Source: Aulostomus chinensis (Eukaryota; Chordata; Actinopteri; Syngnathiformes; Aulostomidae). From it: a DNA stretch of 64,000 bases. The notes beneath the pieces are model-generated. The model was not told the DNA's origin. It did no database searches and was given only the letters and a program-made list of their open reading frames with translations. Where the stretch lies: assembly GCA_037954235.1 (NCBI GenBank), contig JBBMOA010000020.1, positions 16,938,177 through 17,002,176 of the forward strand, in the 5' to 3' direction. The position numbers and the translations under genes are program-made. Below, in pieces: positions 1 through 12,165 of this stretch. Every line of letters begins with the position of its first letter. The first letter of the stretch is position 1.

Positions 1-3000
1 TAAGACAGTGGCCAAATATAAATATGCCACTGGCTGTTTTTTGCATATTGGCATTGAGTGTATTATGCTGCCGATGTTTCTTTCTCTTTGGAGTCAATAT
101 GCTGTACTTAATGGTGGGTTACAGGCATCCATGCATGGGCTCAAAAAAAAAAAATCACCCATGATGCATTTTCTATGGTTCATTTACTGGAGATGGAGCA
201 AGTGACAGCTTAGATGAAGCTAGCCATAAATCCTTGGCCATGTTCCTGCATAACATTGCTTCCAGAGTTGGACATGTATATATACACGTATATTTTACAT
301 TAAAAACTCAGTAAGATGAGCAGCTCGATGAATCAGCTGACGCTAATATATTTACCATTTGTATGATGCATAAGCAATGCAGTCTTGATTTTCTGTTATC
401 TATTATCTAACCATTGATTCTGTTTTATTGGGTAGGTGTATGAGCTGAATACAGCTCTGTGATTTCCTGGTGCAAATCTCTTTATTGATATAGAATCCAA
501 TCTTCCATTCTGGCTCTTTTGATGTTCTCTGTGAGTACCATTGTGGATACTTCAATATTTGTTATCGGCCACGTGTGCTGAGCACTCCATGGAACGTGTT
601 ATGTAAGATCTGAAATAAAACCGCAAGAGTTCAAAGGGAATGAGGTGTATGTCAGTGAAAATAAATGGCGAGACCCTCTTGGGGACGTGGGCACGCTGCT
701 AAGATGAATCATAGCCTCTAGCAAAAGCGCGGCACATGAGCTGCTACTCATCCAACCAGAGAACGTCCAGAGATGAGGATGGTGGATGGCTAGCATGGAG
801 CTCAGTTTGAAACGGTTTCACCTACGTAGAACCATGGAACCAAATGTTTTGACTTTGCGCACATCCTGCTTTCGCTCATATATTAGAAATATAAACAGAA
901 GAGATTGATTTTTGGATGCCTTTTTTTCTTTCAAACAATACGCCAGAATAAGAGTGAATCAATTAAATGGATATAATTTCACATGTCGTCTCTGTTCTTT
1001 GTCCAAAAGCCTGACCTGTGAGTTTGACGCTGCTTGCAGAAAAGCATTCATGTTTAAATAATGTCAAAACACAATATAGCTGCCGCTTGCTGCTTGCTTT
1101 TTGCCTCTGATGTGGGTTTTTGAATCGTAACGTCATCATCGCCTCCACTTTCAGTCACAGTTAGAAAGGCGGCTGTCTGATTTGGAATCAGGATCACAAT
1201 TATTTCAAACTTTTATCCCATCAACAATCAATAAGTGATCATTTCAAGCGCTTTTTTCCTCACAGTTCTCTGTCAAGGTCTGCTCTTCTATGGTATTAGC
1301 AATTAACCGTAATGAGCAACTGTCGGCGAGCCGTACCGCAAGTCATTTTCAATACATTTTCCGTTAATTGCTCAGCACAAGCTGCCATCTTGGACCTATC
1401 AGAATAAGTTCCAGTTAGCATCAGATATTCTTGGACTAATATGTCAACACTGGCTACAGCTGGAGACAAGTAAAAGTATTGCCAAATCATACTGTCAATT
1501 TATCTGTTGTTATTTGTTCATAACATGGCATTCAAAAGAAAATGCTATTTTACTGTGGACGGCTGTGTTCTGTTTTTGGTACTTGTTTGCTTTGACTACT
1601 GTTTTTAAAATAATATCCATCAATATTCGCAGCGGTTTCCTAATTTTTGAACTGAAACAAGCAATTTTAAAGATATTGTTGCTCATCGAGGGACTGGTTT
1701 AGACATAAGCTTTGTCTTTCCTCGCACAAAGTACACTGCTATTGCCTGTTTCATTTATTTGTGTACTTTTCCTCAGAAATGAGTACAAAAAAAAAACTTC
1801 AAGTGATTTTTTTTTTTTTTTTTGCAAGAGAATCTGCTCCCGCCGACTTTGACAAACAGTATCAAGCCTGGCATGAATGAAAGCTTTGTTAATTATCCTG
1901 CAGAAGAAAACCTTCCGAGTAATTGCTTTACCCACTGCAACACGAAACCCCCAAAGGTGCGTGATTCATATCACTTCAAACGCTCAGAAGGCAAAGCGCT
2001 GTGGTTTACCGAGGTGTTAGACCCCTGCATTATTGATCATATAGGAGTCTCAGTAGAGCTGAGACCTTGTAATATTTCTAATAATTATGATACATTTGTC
2101 CCTTGTGAAATCATCTATTCATCTTAAAAGTAAAAGCAATAACAGGTGCCTTGAATTTTTTTTGATGTGTTGCCCACTCGAATGTCATGTTGACGGGTTT
2201 TAAAGTCAGGGTGGGAAATCGAAACGTTCTCCTCTCCTCAGCAGGAGGTTGCAGCTGCTCACAGGCTCTGGTGTTAGCGGTTGCCAGTTTGCGGACTTCT
2301 TAAGCAGGATCATGCTGGTTTTATCTCAGCTGCAGCACAGCCTGCCCCCATACAACCTTTCCTGCTTTAATCTCTCAGCTGTATTCCCTTCGGAGCCCGA
2401 TTCCTAGACAACATTCACATTCTGTAGGAACGGTGACTTTGTGGTCTTGGGTTAAATCTTTGTACACCTGTATGCACTTGGTGCAGTGACAAAGATGGAG
2501 ATGGAAAGAGGAAAGTTGTGTGCTTTTACAAATACGCCGCCCTTTCTTTTAGTACAGTGCGTCTTCTTCCTCACGAACACTGAAATAACTTTGGGACCAG
2601 ATGGGACCGGTGTAAGGTTAATGTAATCACTGGACAAACCCTCAGGTTTCTCAGCTGCAAGCAAACATTGCCTCCTCACCCCCCCCCCCCCCCCAAAAAA
2701 AAGATGTCAAACCTGCATTGATGTGCAGGAATTTAGGCATAGTTAATTGCATGTACAGCAAATATAAAACCCACAAGTGTGATCGAAACAGGGGTGTGAA
2801 GTCCTGTTGTTTCCTCCGTAAGAAACCTGCTGTGTGACAGTCGTGCAAATTATGACATGAGTAAATATTGGCTTAATATCTAATAGCGACGGCGTATTTG
2901 TCAGGAATGTGTCAGCGGGTTTATGAACAGCGGATTGCCAATTTGAGAAATGAAGTAAGCGTGGCGGTCTAATAAAGCCAATAAATTCTAATTCATGTCC

Positions 3001-4256
3001 TCGCATGAGATTCGTTGTCCCGCATGCTTGATTTTAGACTGGGTAAATGTAAATAAGACTAGCCGTATTATTGCACTTTGCTGTGACAAGACACCGTTAT
3101 TGAGTTGAGAAAGGTTAATACACCGGCCTAGTTGTCTCAGTCACATTCAGATATTGCTCTATAGCTCATCCGTGACTATTTTAGCCAAATGACATTCGTG
3201 TGTATTTTAGAAATTTGCATTTTTAACAAAGGGATCATGAAGGGATATTTTGATCAAAAATTGTATTTTGCCTATCACATCCTCACAGATAGGTGTTTAG
3301 AGCTAATTAAGAGGTATTTTTCCTCTCTTGCATCACTTCTTTGTGACTAGACTCTGACTAGAGACAGAGTCAGACGTGTATATTTAGCTTGAAGCTAACG
3401 ACACAAACACGGTCCAAAAATATCAGTTGAATAACTCCAGCACGTCGTCAGGTATAAGCCACGCTGCTTTTCCCAGCTGTACGTTCATTTTGAGTTCAAA
3501 TTCAAGTGTTTTTAGATTAGCGAGCATACGATGGGATAAAGAAAATGTGGATTAAACCGGACAAAGCGTTTGAGAGTTTGTAAATGGACATTTGAATCGT
3601 TTTGCTGTTGTCGTGGCTATGGGGTGCTATTAGCTTCAAGCTAAATGCATGTGACTGGCTCTTTCTGCGCTATGAAGCTGCAAAGAATCGATGCAAAAAA
3701 ACAAGTCTTTGTGAGGTACATACTGTACACCTATTTGGGGGTATTTGAAAGGGAAAATACATCTTTTTTGGGTGAAGGTATTGCTTTCAGACAAGTCTGA
3801 ATAAATAATCAAGACTGATAAAAACTTTTTGCTGCACGAAGATGACGAAAAAATACTCACTGGTTTTATTTCACAGATTTTAAGTATTTTGAGCAAATTC
3901 TAGCAAAAACTGAGAGGGGCATCACTGACTCTTCCTTCTTCATTGTACACATCAATATTTCATGACCAGCCCTCCCATGAACCAAAGAGTCTTAAAATTA
4001 GTTTACCTTCTCCCTGCATGACATGTCACGGTGAATCTCATCACCTCGTAGCGTGCACAGCAGCGAACGAACTTCACTTATATTGTCATTGACTTTGAAG
4101 CTTATTGCAGCCGCCGTATTTACGAGAGTGGTGTTTATTATTTTAATAGCAGCTTTTCTTGCTTTTGACAACCCGATGCAAAACTACACAGAGCTGCTCT
4201 CACATGTCAGAGCAGAACATAACAAAAGCTCAGGATATTTGTCCCATGCACAAATA

Positions 4257-4301
<45 letters not shown>

Positions 4302-4462
4302 AAACGGAAAGTGCCAACTTGAGTCTCTGAAGGAACCATCACATGTCAGGGTGAGTTCCTTTGAGAGGTGGGAGAGAGGAAGTGATGGAGGTAGATAAAG
4401 AAACTGTAGAAGGTTCTTGCTACAGGAAAAGTTTCTTCCACAGTGAATTGGGGGGGGGGGGG

Positions 4463-4504
<42 letters not shown>

Positions 4505-5019
4505 CATCCACACTAAAAACAGAGGGTAAGTGTATGAATGAATCTCAGCAACTGGTGTCAGTGACGATGAATATTAGGAGCTCTATAAAATCACCTTAAT
4601 CTGTTCTAAGTGCGAGCTGCAACACCACCGAGGGAGCTGAGTGAGTGTATAACAGACGGTAAAAGCTGAATAATGAAGATTGTCTCACTAGGAAATTATT
4701 GTTTTGTTTCTATATAAATTAATATTGCTGCCTTGAGGGTGATAATATAGCATACTGACAAATAAAAGTAAGTAATAAAAACAAGCAGAAAACAATTATA
4801 AATGATTTAAAATATTACCTGCATGCTCCTCGTACTATTTCTTGTTTAGTGTATGAATGAACCGCATAATTGAGTCTTTTACGTGCATATTTAAGCACCA
4901 TAATAAATAAAACCCTGCTTTGTAATCCTAGTAGTAGAACTAATGGCGCATTTTATAAGGCTGTATAAGTGCACATTAATTGATTGGACTCCTTCTGCAG
5001 GCGAGCTTTTCTTACTTAC
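1..5019. other. Intergenic or intronic DNA, no gene recognised
   Basis: I see no convincing coding exon here on either strand. Short open frames, including one of about 100 codons on the plus strand at 1822-2127, show no family motif and no paired splice signals. The stretch may be the first intron of the minus-strand gene whose first exon ends at 5020. It holds a C14 run near 2681-2694 and two (CA)n arrays at 4263-4298 and 4450-4499. Confidence 0.5.
4263..4499. repeat. Two neighbouring (CA)n microsatellites
   Basis: A (CA)18 array occupies 4263-4298. A second array at 4450-4499 begins with about 14 G, passes through a short GCGC step and continues as (CA)n. Long open frames across them are low-complexity artefacts. 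Confidence 0.95.
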
Positions 5020-5095
5020 TTGCTCCTACCAGGAACACGTCGATTCCAAAAAGCAACAGGACCACGGAGTTGACCAAGATGAGCAGGCGAGCCAT
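5020..5095 (-). CDS. Putative first coding exon of an unidentified membrane or secreted protein
   Basis: On the minus strand an ATG at 5095 opens a 25-codon frame beginning MARLLILVNSVVLLLFGIDV and continuing with FLVGA. It ends in phase 1 at a strong donor, GTAAGTAAG, at 5019-5011. The peptide is almost wholly hydrophobic after one Arg, as in a signal peptide or first membrane segment. GC-rich DNA lies directly upstream, as expected for a promoter. I could not find the following exons in the 5 kb to the left, so the gene probably continues beyond the window. I do not recognise the family. The call rests on the start, the hydrophobic profile and the donor only. Confidence 0.4.
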
Positions 5096-5204
5096 GTCTC
5101 GGCGGGTCTCGTCGCTCCTCTCAGATTAGAACGCAGATCTCGTTTGATTTGAAGGGCACTAAAATCACTGCGGTTCCTGGAGTAACATGTTCCTTTGAAG
5201 AACA

Positions 5205-5236
5205 AATGAATGAATGAATGAATGAATGAATGAATG
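5205..5236. repeat. (AATG)8 microsatellite
   Basis: Eight near-perfect tandem copies of a four-base unit are directly visible. Confidence 0.95.
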
Positions 5237-5379
5237 TACTCTACATTGGCTCAGGCTGCAGCGGTAGACAGGTAACCCGCAGCGATATATGACAGGAACA
5301 TTTTCTCCATTCGAGAGTTGTTGTTTTTTTTTTTAATTTTTTTCGTTCCTTTCTTTCTTCCTCTTCTTTTTAAATCCAC

Positions 5380-5620
5380 AAGTCCTTCACCGTCACGTCC
5401 GAGTGAAACTGTAGGCGTCCGTCATCCTTGTCGTTGTTGAGGAGCGCTCAGGTATGAACAGGTCGTAGAGAGATGACGCTCACTTGTGTCGTCGGTCCCC
5501 CGCGTTCAGTGTCTGAGAGGCGATTCAGCACCGTGGACAGCGCCTCTAAGTTTCTCCCGCACCGCAGCTTGCATGTGGTCACCCCGCAGCCAGTAGACCA
5601 TGATTAATCATCCACGTGTC
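5380..5620 (-). promoter_or_regulatory. CpG-containing candidate promoter of the exon at 5020-5095
   Basis: This stretch is richer in G+C and CpG (for example CCGTCACGTCCGAG and CCCCCGCGTTCAG) than the AT-rich DNA on both sides. It lies about 300-500 bases upstream of the ATG at 5095. No TATA box or start site can be fixed from sequence alone. Confidence 0.25.
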
Positions 5621-6091
5621 ATCAAGGGATGGACACACACACACACGCACACACACGTACCCAAACACGCGCAAGCTTCCACAGCTGCTTTAATATTTCA
5701 GTATGAGGAGCATGTATCGAAATATAGACAGTATGAGCTTCTGAGGTAGACATTTTTATCACAATAACAAAAAAAAAAAGATGATTGTAAGACATTTTTT
5801 TAAAAAAAACAACAACTGCTAGACCGGTGGTCCGGTGTAGTGACTAAACAGGTGATGAAATATCCTCTAAACATGCAGTGCTTTACTCCCAGTGGTCACA
5901 ACCCCAGCTGCAGCTGCAGCAGCAGACACATGGTGTTATCAGGGAGATGCATCATGTTGATAAGATGAGCGCATCGCCTCCTGGGACAAGTGTTCACCTC
6001 ACATTGCTCATCTGTTGGGGATCTGGCAGGCGCATGGGGAAGTCATTGAAATACCCGGTGTTGTACTGGTTCTATTTTTAATTAGGTGCTG

Positions 6092-6505
6092 CATATAGAC
6101 GTCATCCATCCATCGTCCATCGTCATCTTCCGCTTATTCCTACACATTAAGGGTCGCGGGGGGGCTGGAGCCTATCCCAGCATCAACGGGCGAGAGGCGG
6201 GGTTCACCCTGGACAGGTCGCCAGTCCATCGCAGGGCCAACATACAGAGACAGACAACCATTCACACTCACATTCATACCTACGGTCAATTTAGAGTATC
6301 AATCAGCCTCGTCCCCAAATTGCATGTCTTTGGACTGTGGGAGGAAGCTGGAGTACCAGAGAGAACCCACACAGACACGGGGAGAACATGGAGACTCCAC
6401 ACAGAAAGATCCCGTGCCTGAGCCGGGACTCGAACCCGGAACCTTCTTGCTGTGAGGCCACAGTGCTGACCACTGCAACACCGTGCAGCCCCATATAGAC
6501 GTCAT
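6092..6505 (-). mobile_element. tRNA-derived SINE, full length, with 14-bp target-site duplication
   Basis: The element body is about 6106-6491 and reads on the minus strand. Its 5' head (near 6491-6420) resembles RNA polymerase III boxes: GGTGTTGCAGTGGTCAGCAC for box A and GGGTTCGAGTCCC for box B. The body contains the segments found in many fish genomes (TTCTGTGTGGAGTC, CTGGCGACCTGTCC) and ends in a GATGGATG-type tail. The flanks 6092-6105 and 6492-6505 are identical (CATATAGACGTCAT), a clear target-site duplication that proves insertion by retrotransposition. Related copies lie at 25020-25355 and 25889-26175. A SINE has no coding capacity of its own. Confidence 0.85.
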
Positions 6506-6522
6506 GGTTTTTGTAAATAGTG

Positions 6523-6525
<3 letters not shown>

Positions 6526-6557
<32 letters not shown>
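6526..6557. repeat. (AG)16 microsatellite
   Basis: A dinucleotide run directly visible just outside the SINE target-site duplication. Confidence 0.95.
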
Positions 6558-6562
<5 letters not shown>

Positions 6563-9500
6563 TTGCCATTCTGAGGGTCAGCACACCCGGGTCGCTCCGT
6601 CTGCTTTCCACCCGTCTGACATTGCACACAATGCTTTCCTACCTGCATGACCGAGTCCCAAGGAGCCACCAGATCCTAGTGCATAGAAAAGACTGATACT
6701 GTATTGTTTATAGGTGGAAATTGTTCTTCAGGTCTCCAACGTGAGAGCAGACAGCTTGAAAGAACAGATAAAACACAGGGCAAGGTCTCATCGTACACTT
6801 AAGAAAAAAACAACTTGCGTGCTTAAGAACTTGCCAGTCCCTTTGGGGAGTTAAGAATACTGACGGTTCTTGGGATCAAGTAGTTCAGAACATTTTTAGT
6901 TGCCAGAGGGACTCCACAGCACCTTCCAGAGCTCAAAGGCTCAAACTTCTAAGATACACCTCGCCTTCCTCCTCTTCCTCTCTGTGACAGTTTGGATCTA
7001 CAGTGTAGGTGCATGGTACCAAGCAGGAGCACCCAGGTGGGGTCTCTTCACCGTGCAATGTTCCAGGTCTTCACCCTCCCATTGAAACATCCAACAACTC
7101 AGCTTCTAGGACCGCAGGAGCCCTCTAAACCCTCCTCCAGCCGCCAGGTGTGAGGCCTTGTGAGAACACGCTAATGGGGACGCATGTCTCCTCTGGCCCG
7201 GGGACACCTCATCATCCCCGAAGAGGAGCGGAAAAGCTTTGCCAGGGAGGAGGTTGTCTGCCTCGCTTGATGCGCTGCCACTGTGATTGGGTCCTGGATG
7301 AGTAGGACAGGGATGAACGGATGGTTGGACAGAGATAGGGAGTGTGTTGCATCCTTTAAAAACTTTATTTTGTTGCTCTTTCTATTAAAATAACCATCCA
7401 AAGCCTTGAAACAGTCACAAAGATTGTTGCCATGGTTTCTACACTCTTTCTCTCTGGTCCTCTGAGCAGAAAAAAAAATTGATTCTGGAGTTTCCATGAC
7501 AGCTGTCTGTTATTTGATATTTCAGAGGCATTTGTCTCTACTAAAGCTTTACTGAAAGACAGACACAGTATTTGACCTTTAGAGCCAAGGCCAGCAGAGG
7601 CACAATAGCTAAATTTAGTTTTAGAAACTGATTTGGTGTTTAGTTTCTTTTCAATTTATGGACCAAGTAGTCCATTAATCTTGTGTCGATCAGAGGAAAC
7701 CAAAATAAAAAACAGAAAAATGCAGGGACTCTCAAAGCCAGCAATGCATGACACACAAAAAAAACCCAATTTCAAATATTTCAACTCGTGTTTTATGCAT
7801 TTGGATGAAAACGTGTTTGTTTTCGAGTGCGATTTCATAATGATAAACCGATTTGTACTTTATTTTTTCACAGTCACATTAAAACCTACTTGTATGTGAG
7901 TCGATATACGCTGATAAGAATACGGACCAGAGTGCGGGGATGCTTGGGGTGATTGAAAAATGGTGTTGTTACACAGTTCTTTCCAGGAGAGGGCGCTCTG
8001 ACTGATTTCATTCAGCACTGTGGGCTGCACAGGTTTGACAGTAACGTTGCCGCTGAGGAGACGGATTACAAATAACTTACTTAAATCGTGATATTAGCTT
8101 TAGTACAAGAGTTAGTAGTATAAGCCGTTGAAATCATTTCTGCAGTAATGTTTGATTCTCGGGCTTTACTCTGTGAGGATTTTCAGACAAGACAATTGTC
8201 GGCTCAAACAAAATCCTCTTTTCTATCCTGTGAGACGTTTGCTGTTCTCAAATCCCACGTTAATCACGAATACCACAACGTGATTTAGGAGCATAGGCAG
8301 AAATCTTTAGCAGTATCACGAGCCAGATTTGTTCGCCAAAAAAAAAACAAGTTTTGGCAGCTCCCCTCCTCGACCATCAATCATTGTGCATTCAGCAATA
8401 AAACATCATAAACCTGTCAGCGAAACAGTTGCTGATTTGTTTGGATAAAACACGATTAAGAATGTTTGACATGGTTTGAACAAACCAGATCAGGCACAAG
8501 TGGCAAGATGGATAAAGATTATTTACAGTATTAGTGGGGGGAAAGGAGACTTCTTTTTTTTTAAAGATTTCTATTTTTTTCTCACTGGTTTGTGCACTTT
8601 CTTTTTCACTTGTCTTGTTCTGGATGTGAAACCTTACTGACGTCTTGCGCGTCACATTCGTCGTCCTGTTGAGGTTCTGTTTAAAAGAAATACTATGATG
8701 TAAAAACCCGAATTACATCTTCCGAAGGAGAATATAGACCTCTTTTTTTTTACACGTACTCACGCGCTTTTACCTCTAGCTGAGTTATTATGACTGAAGT
8801 ACTTTTCTTTCAGCTCTGTTTGTTAAACACTGGGTGGAATATTTAACCAGTTTTCCTGATGAAATAGTAAAAACTGTCTCCAGTGATGTCAGGTTCCATC
8901 TTCATCATACTGTCATGAAGCCAATAATCATACATAAGAGATGTATAGCTGAATTTACCGTACACAGAGTTTAACTTGACATCATCAACATTTAGAAATT
9001 CATTCTCTAAATGACCAATAAAAGCAACTGATGTCATGGACATAAGGAAAATATTTCCGAGTTATCCGAAGATATTGAGTTGAGCTGAGTTCCGACAGTG
9101 TCATCATTTTCAACCACACTGGATGATGATGTCCTACAAGATTGTAATAAAAGTGTAATCCTGTAATAGAAATCGTCTAAGCCAGGAGCACTCAGGCCTG
9201 TCAGTTTTCTAAAATTTGTACAGCACCACTCAACATGCGGAGCGCTTGAACAGTTCTGCTCCGGTCTAATTTTGGGCATTGTTTTAAACATAATTGCTAG
9301 ACTGCGGCAGCAGCAGCAGCAGCCGCGTTGCATGAGAGCGAGAGAGAAGTCTTTGGTTGTGTGTAACGCGGGCAAAACAAAGAGCTGCAATAATTGAATT
9401 AAACAGTCAAAGTGGATGGATTTTCACTCTGTGTAGGAGCTCCATTTGCTACTGTTACTCTTCCAGAAATATTTACACCCCTTCAGCTTTTAGAAAACCA

Positions 9501-9724
9501 AAAGCTTGAATAAGTCTTTTCAGTCTGTCAGTACAGCGGAGTTCTAAAGTTCAGGAGCGACTGAGTCTCTGTACAGAGGCAGAGATGAAATGACCTCACA
9601 GTTGCTTTATTGTTGCATTTTTACCAAACTCTATTCTGATGACATTTTGTGCTGTGTGGTTCCTTTTATTCAGGTAGCGTGTGCAGTAGGTATGGTGCTG
9701 AATGGTGATTTGTGAACGCAGCTC

Positions 9725-9960
9725 AACATCAGAATCAGATTCAGAAATCCTTTATGAATCCCTTGCGGGACATTGTTGGATTGCAGTGCTCCATTTCACA
9801 GTGAGGATAAGTAAGGAGGAAGCAACCTATCGAAGGTATAGATAGAATAAGCTCAATGGAAATGAAACACAGTCTTTAAATTAGTCATGCAAACATACAA
9901 TAAAGAAAAAAATAGAAAAATCAAGAAGATAAGGAGTTAGGAGGAGCTTTTGTACGTGTT
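9725..9960. mobile_element. LINE 3'-tail-like dispersed repeat fragment
   Basis: The stretch begins ATCAGAATCAGATTCAGAAA and continues with CCTTTATGAATCCCTTGCGG. It matches my memory of a very common fish repeat, usually read as the 3' end of a non-LTR retrotransposon. A related piece occurs at 15614-15790 (CCTTTATTAGTCCCAAGACT). Exact ends are uncertain, and no reverse-transcriptase coding remains. Confidence 0.45.
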
Positions 9961-10019
9961 AACATTTTTACACTACAATATGAAGAGGTACTGAATGTTT
10001 GTTTTCAGGTGTGAATGCA

Positions 10020-10400
10020 TGCATACTATCACCTCCTGCATCCACGAGGCGGCACTAGTTAACTAAGTTAATGTTGCCAAGTTATCAGGTCTGATTGCTG
10101 TGACCACTAGGTGGCACATTGACTTCAATTTAGTCTTGTCAAACGTGTGAAGTTCGGGAAAGTTCTGACGTTGTCGAGTCCAGTTACAACAGCTTCCTGT
10201 TCTAAGCTGAAATGTCACCACGGTAACAACACATCCCTCGCAGTCTCCTCAGTAGCCCATCAGCATGTTCTGAAAGGGTTTCTGAACCCAATTTGAGATG
10301 ATCTGATCAATCCAAACATCATTGTTAAACAAACATGTCATTTCCTGTTGCCACCAGATGGCGCTATAACTAATCCGCCCCAAAATTTAATAGCTTCTAC
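10020..10400. repeat. Probable degenerate dispersed repeat with GGCGGCACTAG / AGATGGCGCTA motifs
   Basis: Three related motifs occur within 350 bases: CACGAGGCGGCACTAG, CCACTAGGTGGCACA and CCAGATGGCGCTA. Such motifs are typical of an old fish repeat family. I cannot assign it to a named family or fix its borders. Confidence 0.3.
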
Positions 10401-11934
10401 ATTGGTCCATATTACAATCCTCCGCCAAGTTTGGTGAAAATCAGCTTCATAGTTTTTGAATAAATCTTACTAAAAGAAAATAAAACATCATCAAAAACCT
10501 TGACTGCCTGGCGGAGGTCAGTGAGCAAATACACAAGAGCTAACCCTTTTCATCGAGTACACCTGTACAAGGTAACATTTGTTTGATTTTTTAATTGCCA
10601 ACACCGTAAGAAAGGTAATAATTTAAGTTTATACGGTCGTAGCGGTTGTAACTCTATTACACTGAAAGGTTTTCTATCATTCTGCCTCTTTCCAGTGACC
10701 TCACACTATATAACACTGTTCAACTCCAAACTACATCAACAAAGATAAATTTAAACCCTAAAACCGAATATTATTATCCTTGTACAGGGAAGAATTTATA
10801 GCGGAGCTGTTGTGTGGGATCGCATTACACTGTTTGAGTGTCGTCATCTTTGAGTGGGAGCAACGGCAGGGCAGTAAATCCTTGTAGCCTTTATTTACTC
10901 CAGATGAGTGGCTTCCAACGTTTCCTCCCTTGAATCCGACAGCACCATCACATTAGCTCAAGCGTCCATCATCACACCGCGTCAGGTGTCCATTTAAATA
11001 CGTTTTAAAGTCGGCATTATGCGCCGCTATCGTTCTTGAAAATGGAATACTAGCAAAAGCGGAGCGTTCCAAACATCTAGCCATTAATCTCATCTTCAAC
11101 CTCCCTAATCCCTTCATTAATGTCTCTTTGCTCAGTGCACATGAACAGCATGTCAGTGCAGATTTTAGAACGCAACACTGAAAAAAAGTGCCTTTGTGAA
11201 GAAATATAATTCAGCTGTAATATCAATATTGCAAGTAGGCATGTTTTATGCAGGTGGACTTTTAAAGAGCTTAATTTTTACACTAATTAGGACTTTGAGC
11301 AAGTGAAGCTGAAGGGGGGTGGGGGTTCAGGTGATCACTTTGGAAAGGTCTTATGGGTTTTGATCCAATTTTTAAATCCCTCTCTCTACTTTTAATTCAA
11401 TCATCAAACCGGATTCCTGAAGGTGGAGGTTAAAGACACTAAAAATAGCTTCACCTGGCATGAAGAAAAATTGAAAATGTTAATTGCTTTGGTGGTCAGT
11501 GTCAAGGAAAAGGGAACTTCATGCGTAATGAGTGGAGAAAAGCAGGCGGGGAGTTTAATAAGTGACTGTTTAGAGTTGAAGGTGTCCATCCTCCTGATGA
11601 CTGCCTGGTACTTAAAGTGAAGGTTGGAAACATTACGCTGGAGGACACCTTCCAAGGCCAAAAGGTTTTCTGGCTCTGACATAAAACACTTATGCAACAC
11701 ATTAGTCAGGATGAGGTGGAAGTATTGTGGAGCCCTCCGACTGAATTGACTGAAAATGACCACGACCTCTTAATACAGCATGAAGTTGGTGAGACGTCGT
11801 TTCTTCGTGCCATCGCCACGGAAACAGTGCTTATAGGAATTCATAGTTGGCGGATTATTTTATTGTGAAGACGCCGACTCTCTGATTTAACAGTGTTAGC
11901 GCTTTGGCTGGTTATTTTTTTGGCTCAAATGTCC

Positions 11935-12165
11935 CCTGGAATCCAAGGATGAACTGAAATGACTTTGGAGGTCATAGGTCAAGGTCGCTGTCACTTAGCA
12001 AGGACGCAACATCTCTGGAATTTCTCAAATTATGGAACTAACATGCACTGGGACTCAAGGATGACGTGAAAACAATATTCGAGGTCAAAGGTCGAGGCTG
12101 CTAGGACAGGCACGGCACGAACCACCTCATCAATCTTCCCATTTTTTATCAGCAGTAGGTGACGC
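11935..12165. repeat. Two degenerate tandem units of about 112 bp
   Basis: The phrase GGAATCCAAGGATGAACTGA near 11939 recurs as GGACTCAAGGATGACGTGA near 12051. In both cases it is followed by GGTCA-AGGTCAAGG-type sequence. The offset is about 112 bases, so this looks like two diverged units of a dispersed tandem repeat. Confidence 0.5.

Noticed and set aside
1822..2127. 101-codon plus-strand frame
   Set aside because: No recognisable motif, it begins at a T-rich tract and has no splice or promoter context. Such a frame is expected by chance in 64 kb.
6420..6491. tRNA gene candidates at the SINE heads (also 25023-25090 and 23170-23236)
   Set aside because: Box A/B-like motifs are present but the cloverleaf is degenerate and the sequences continue into SINE bodies, so they are tRNA-derived heads, not tRNA genes.
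6299..6629. Frames beginning in the 6.3-6.6 kb region and a matching pair at 24987-25214 with similar peptides
   Set aside because: Both are translations of the SINE body. The similarity reflects the shared repeat, not a gene family.
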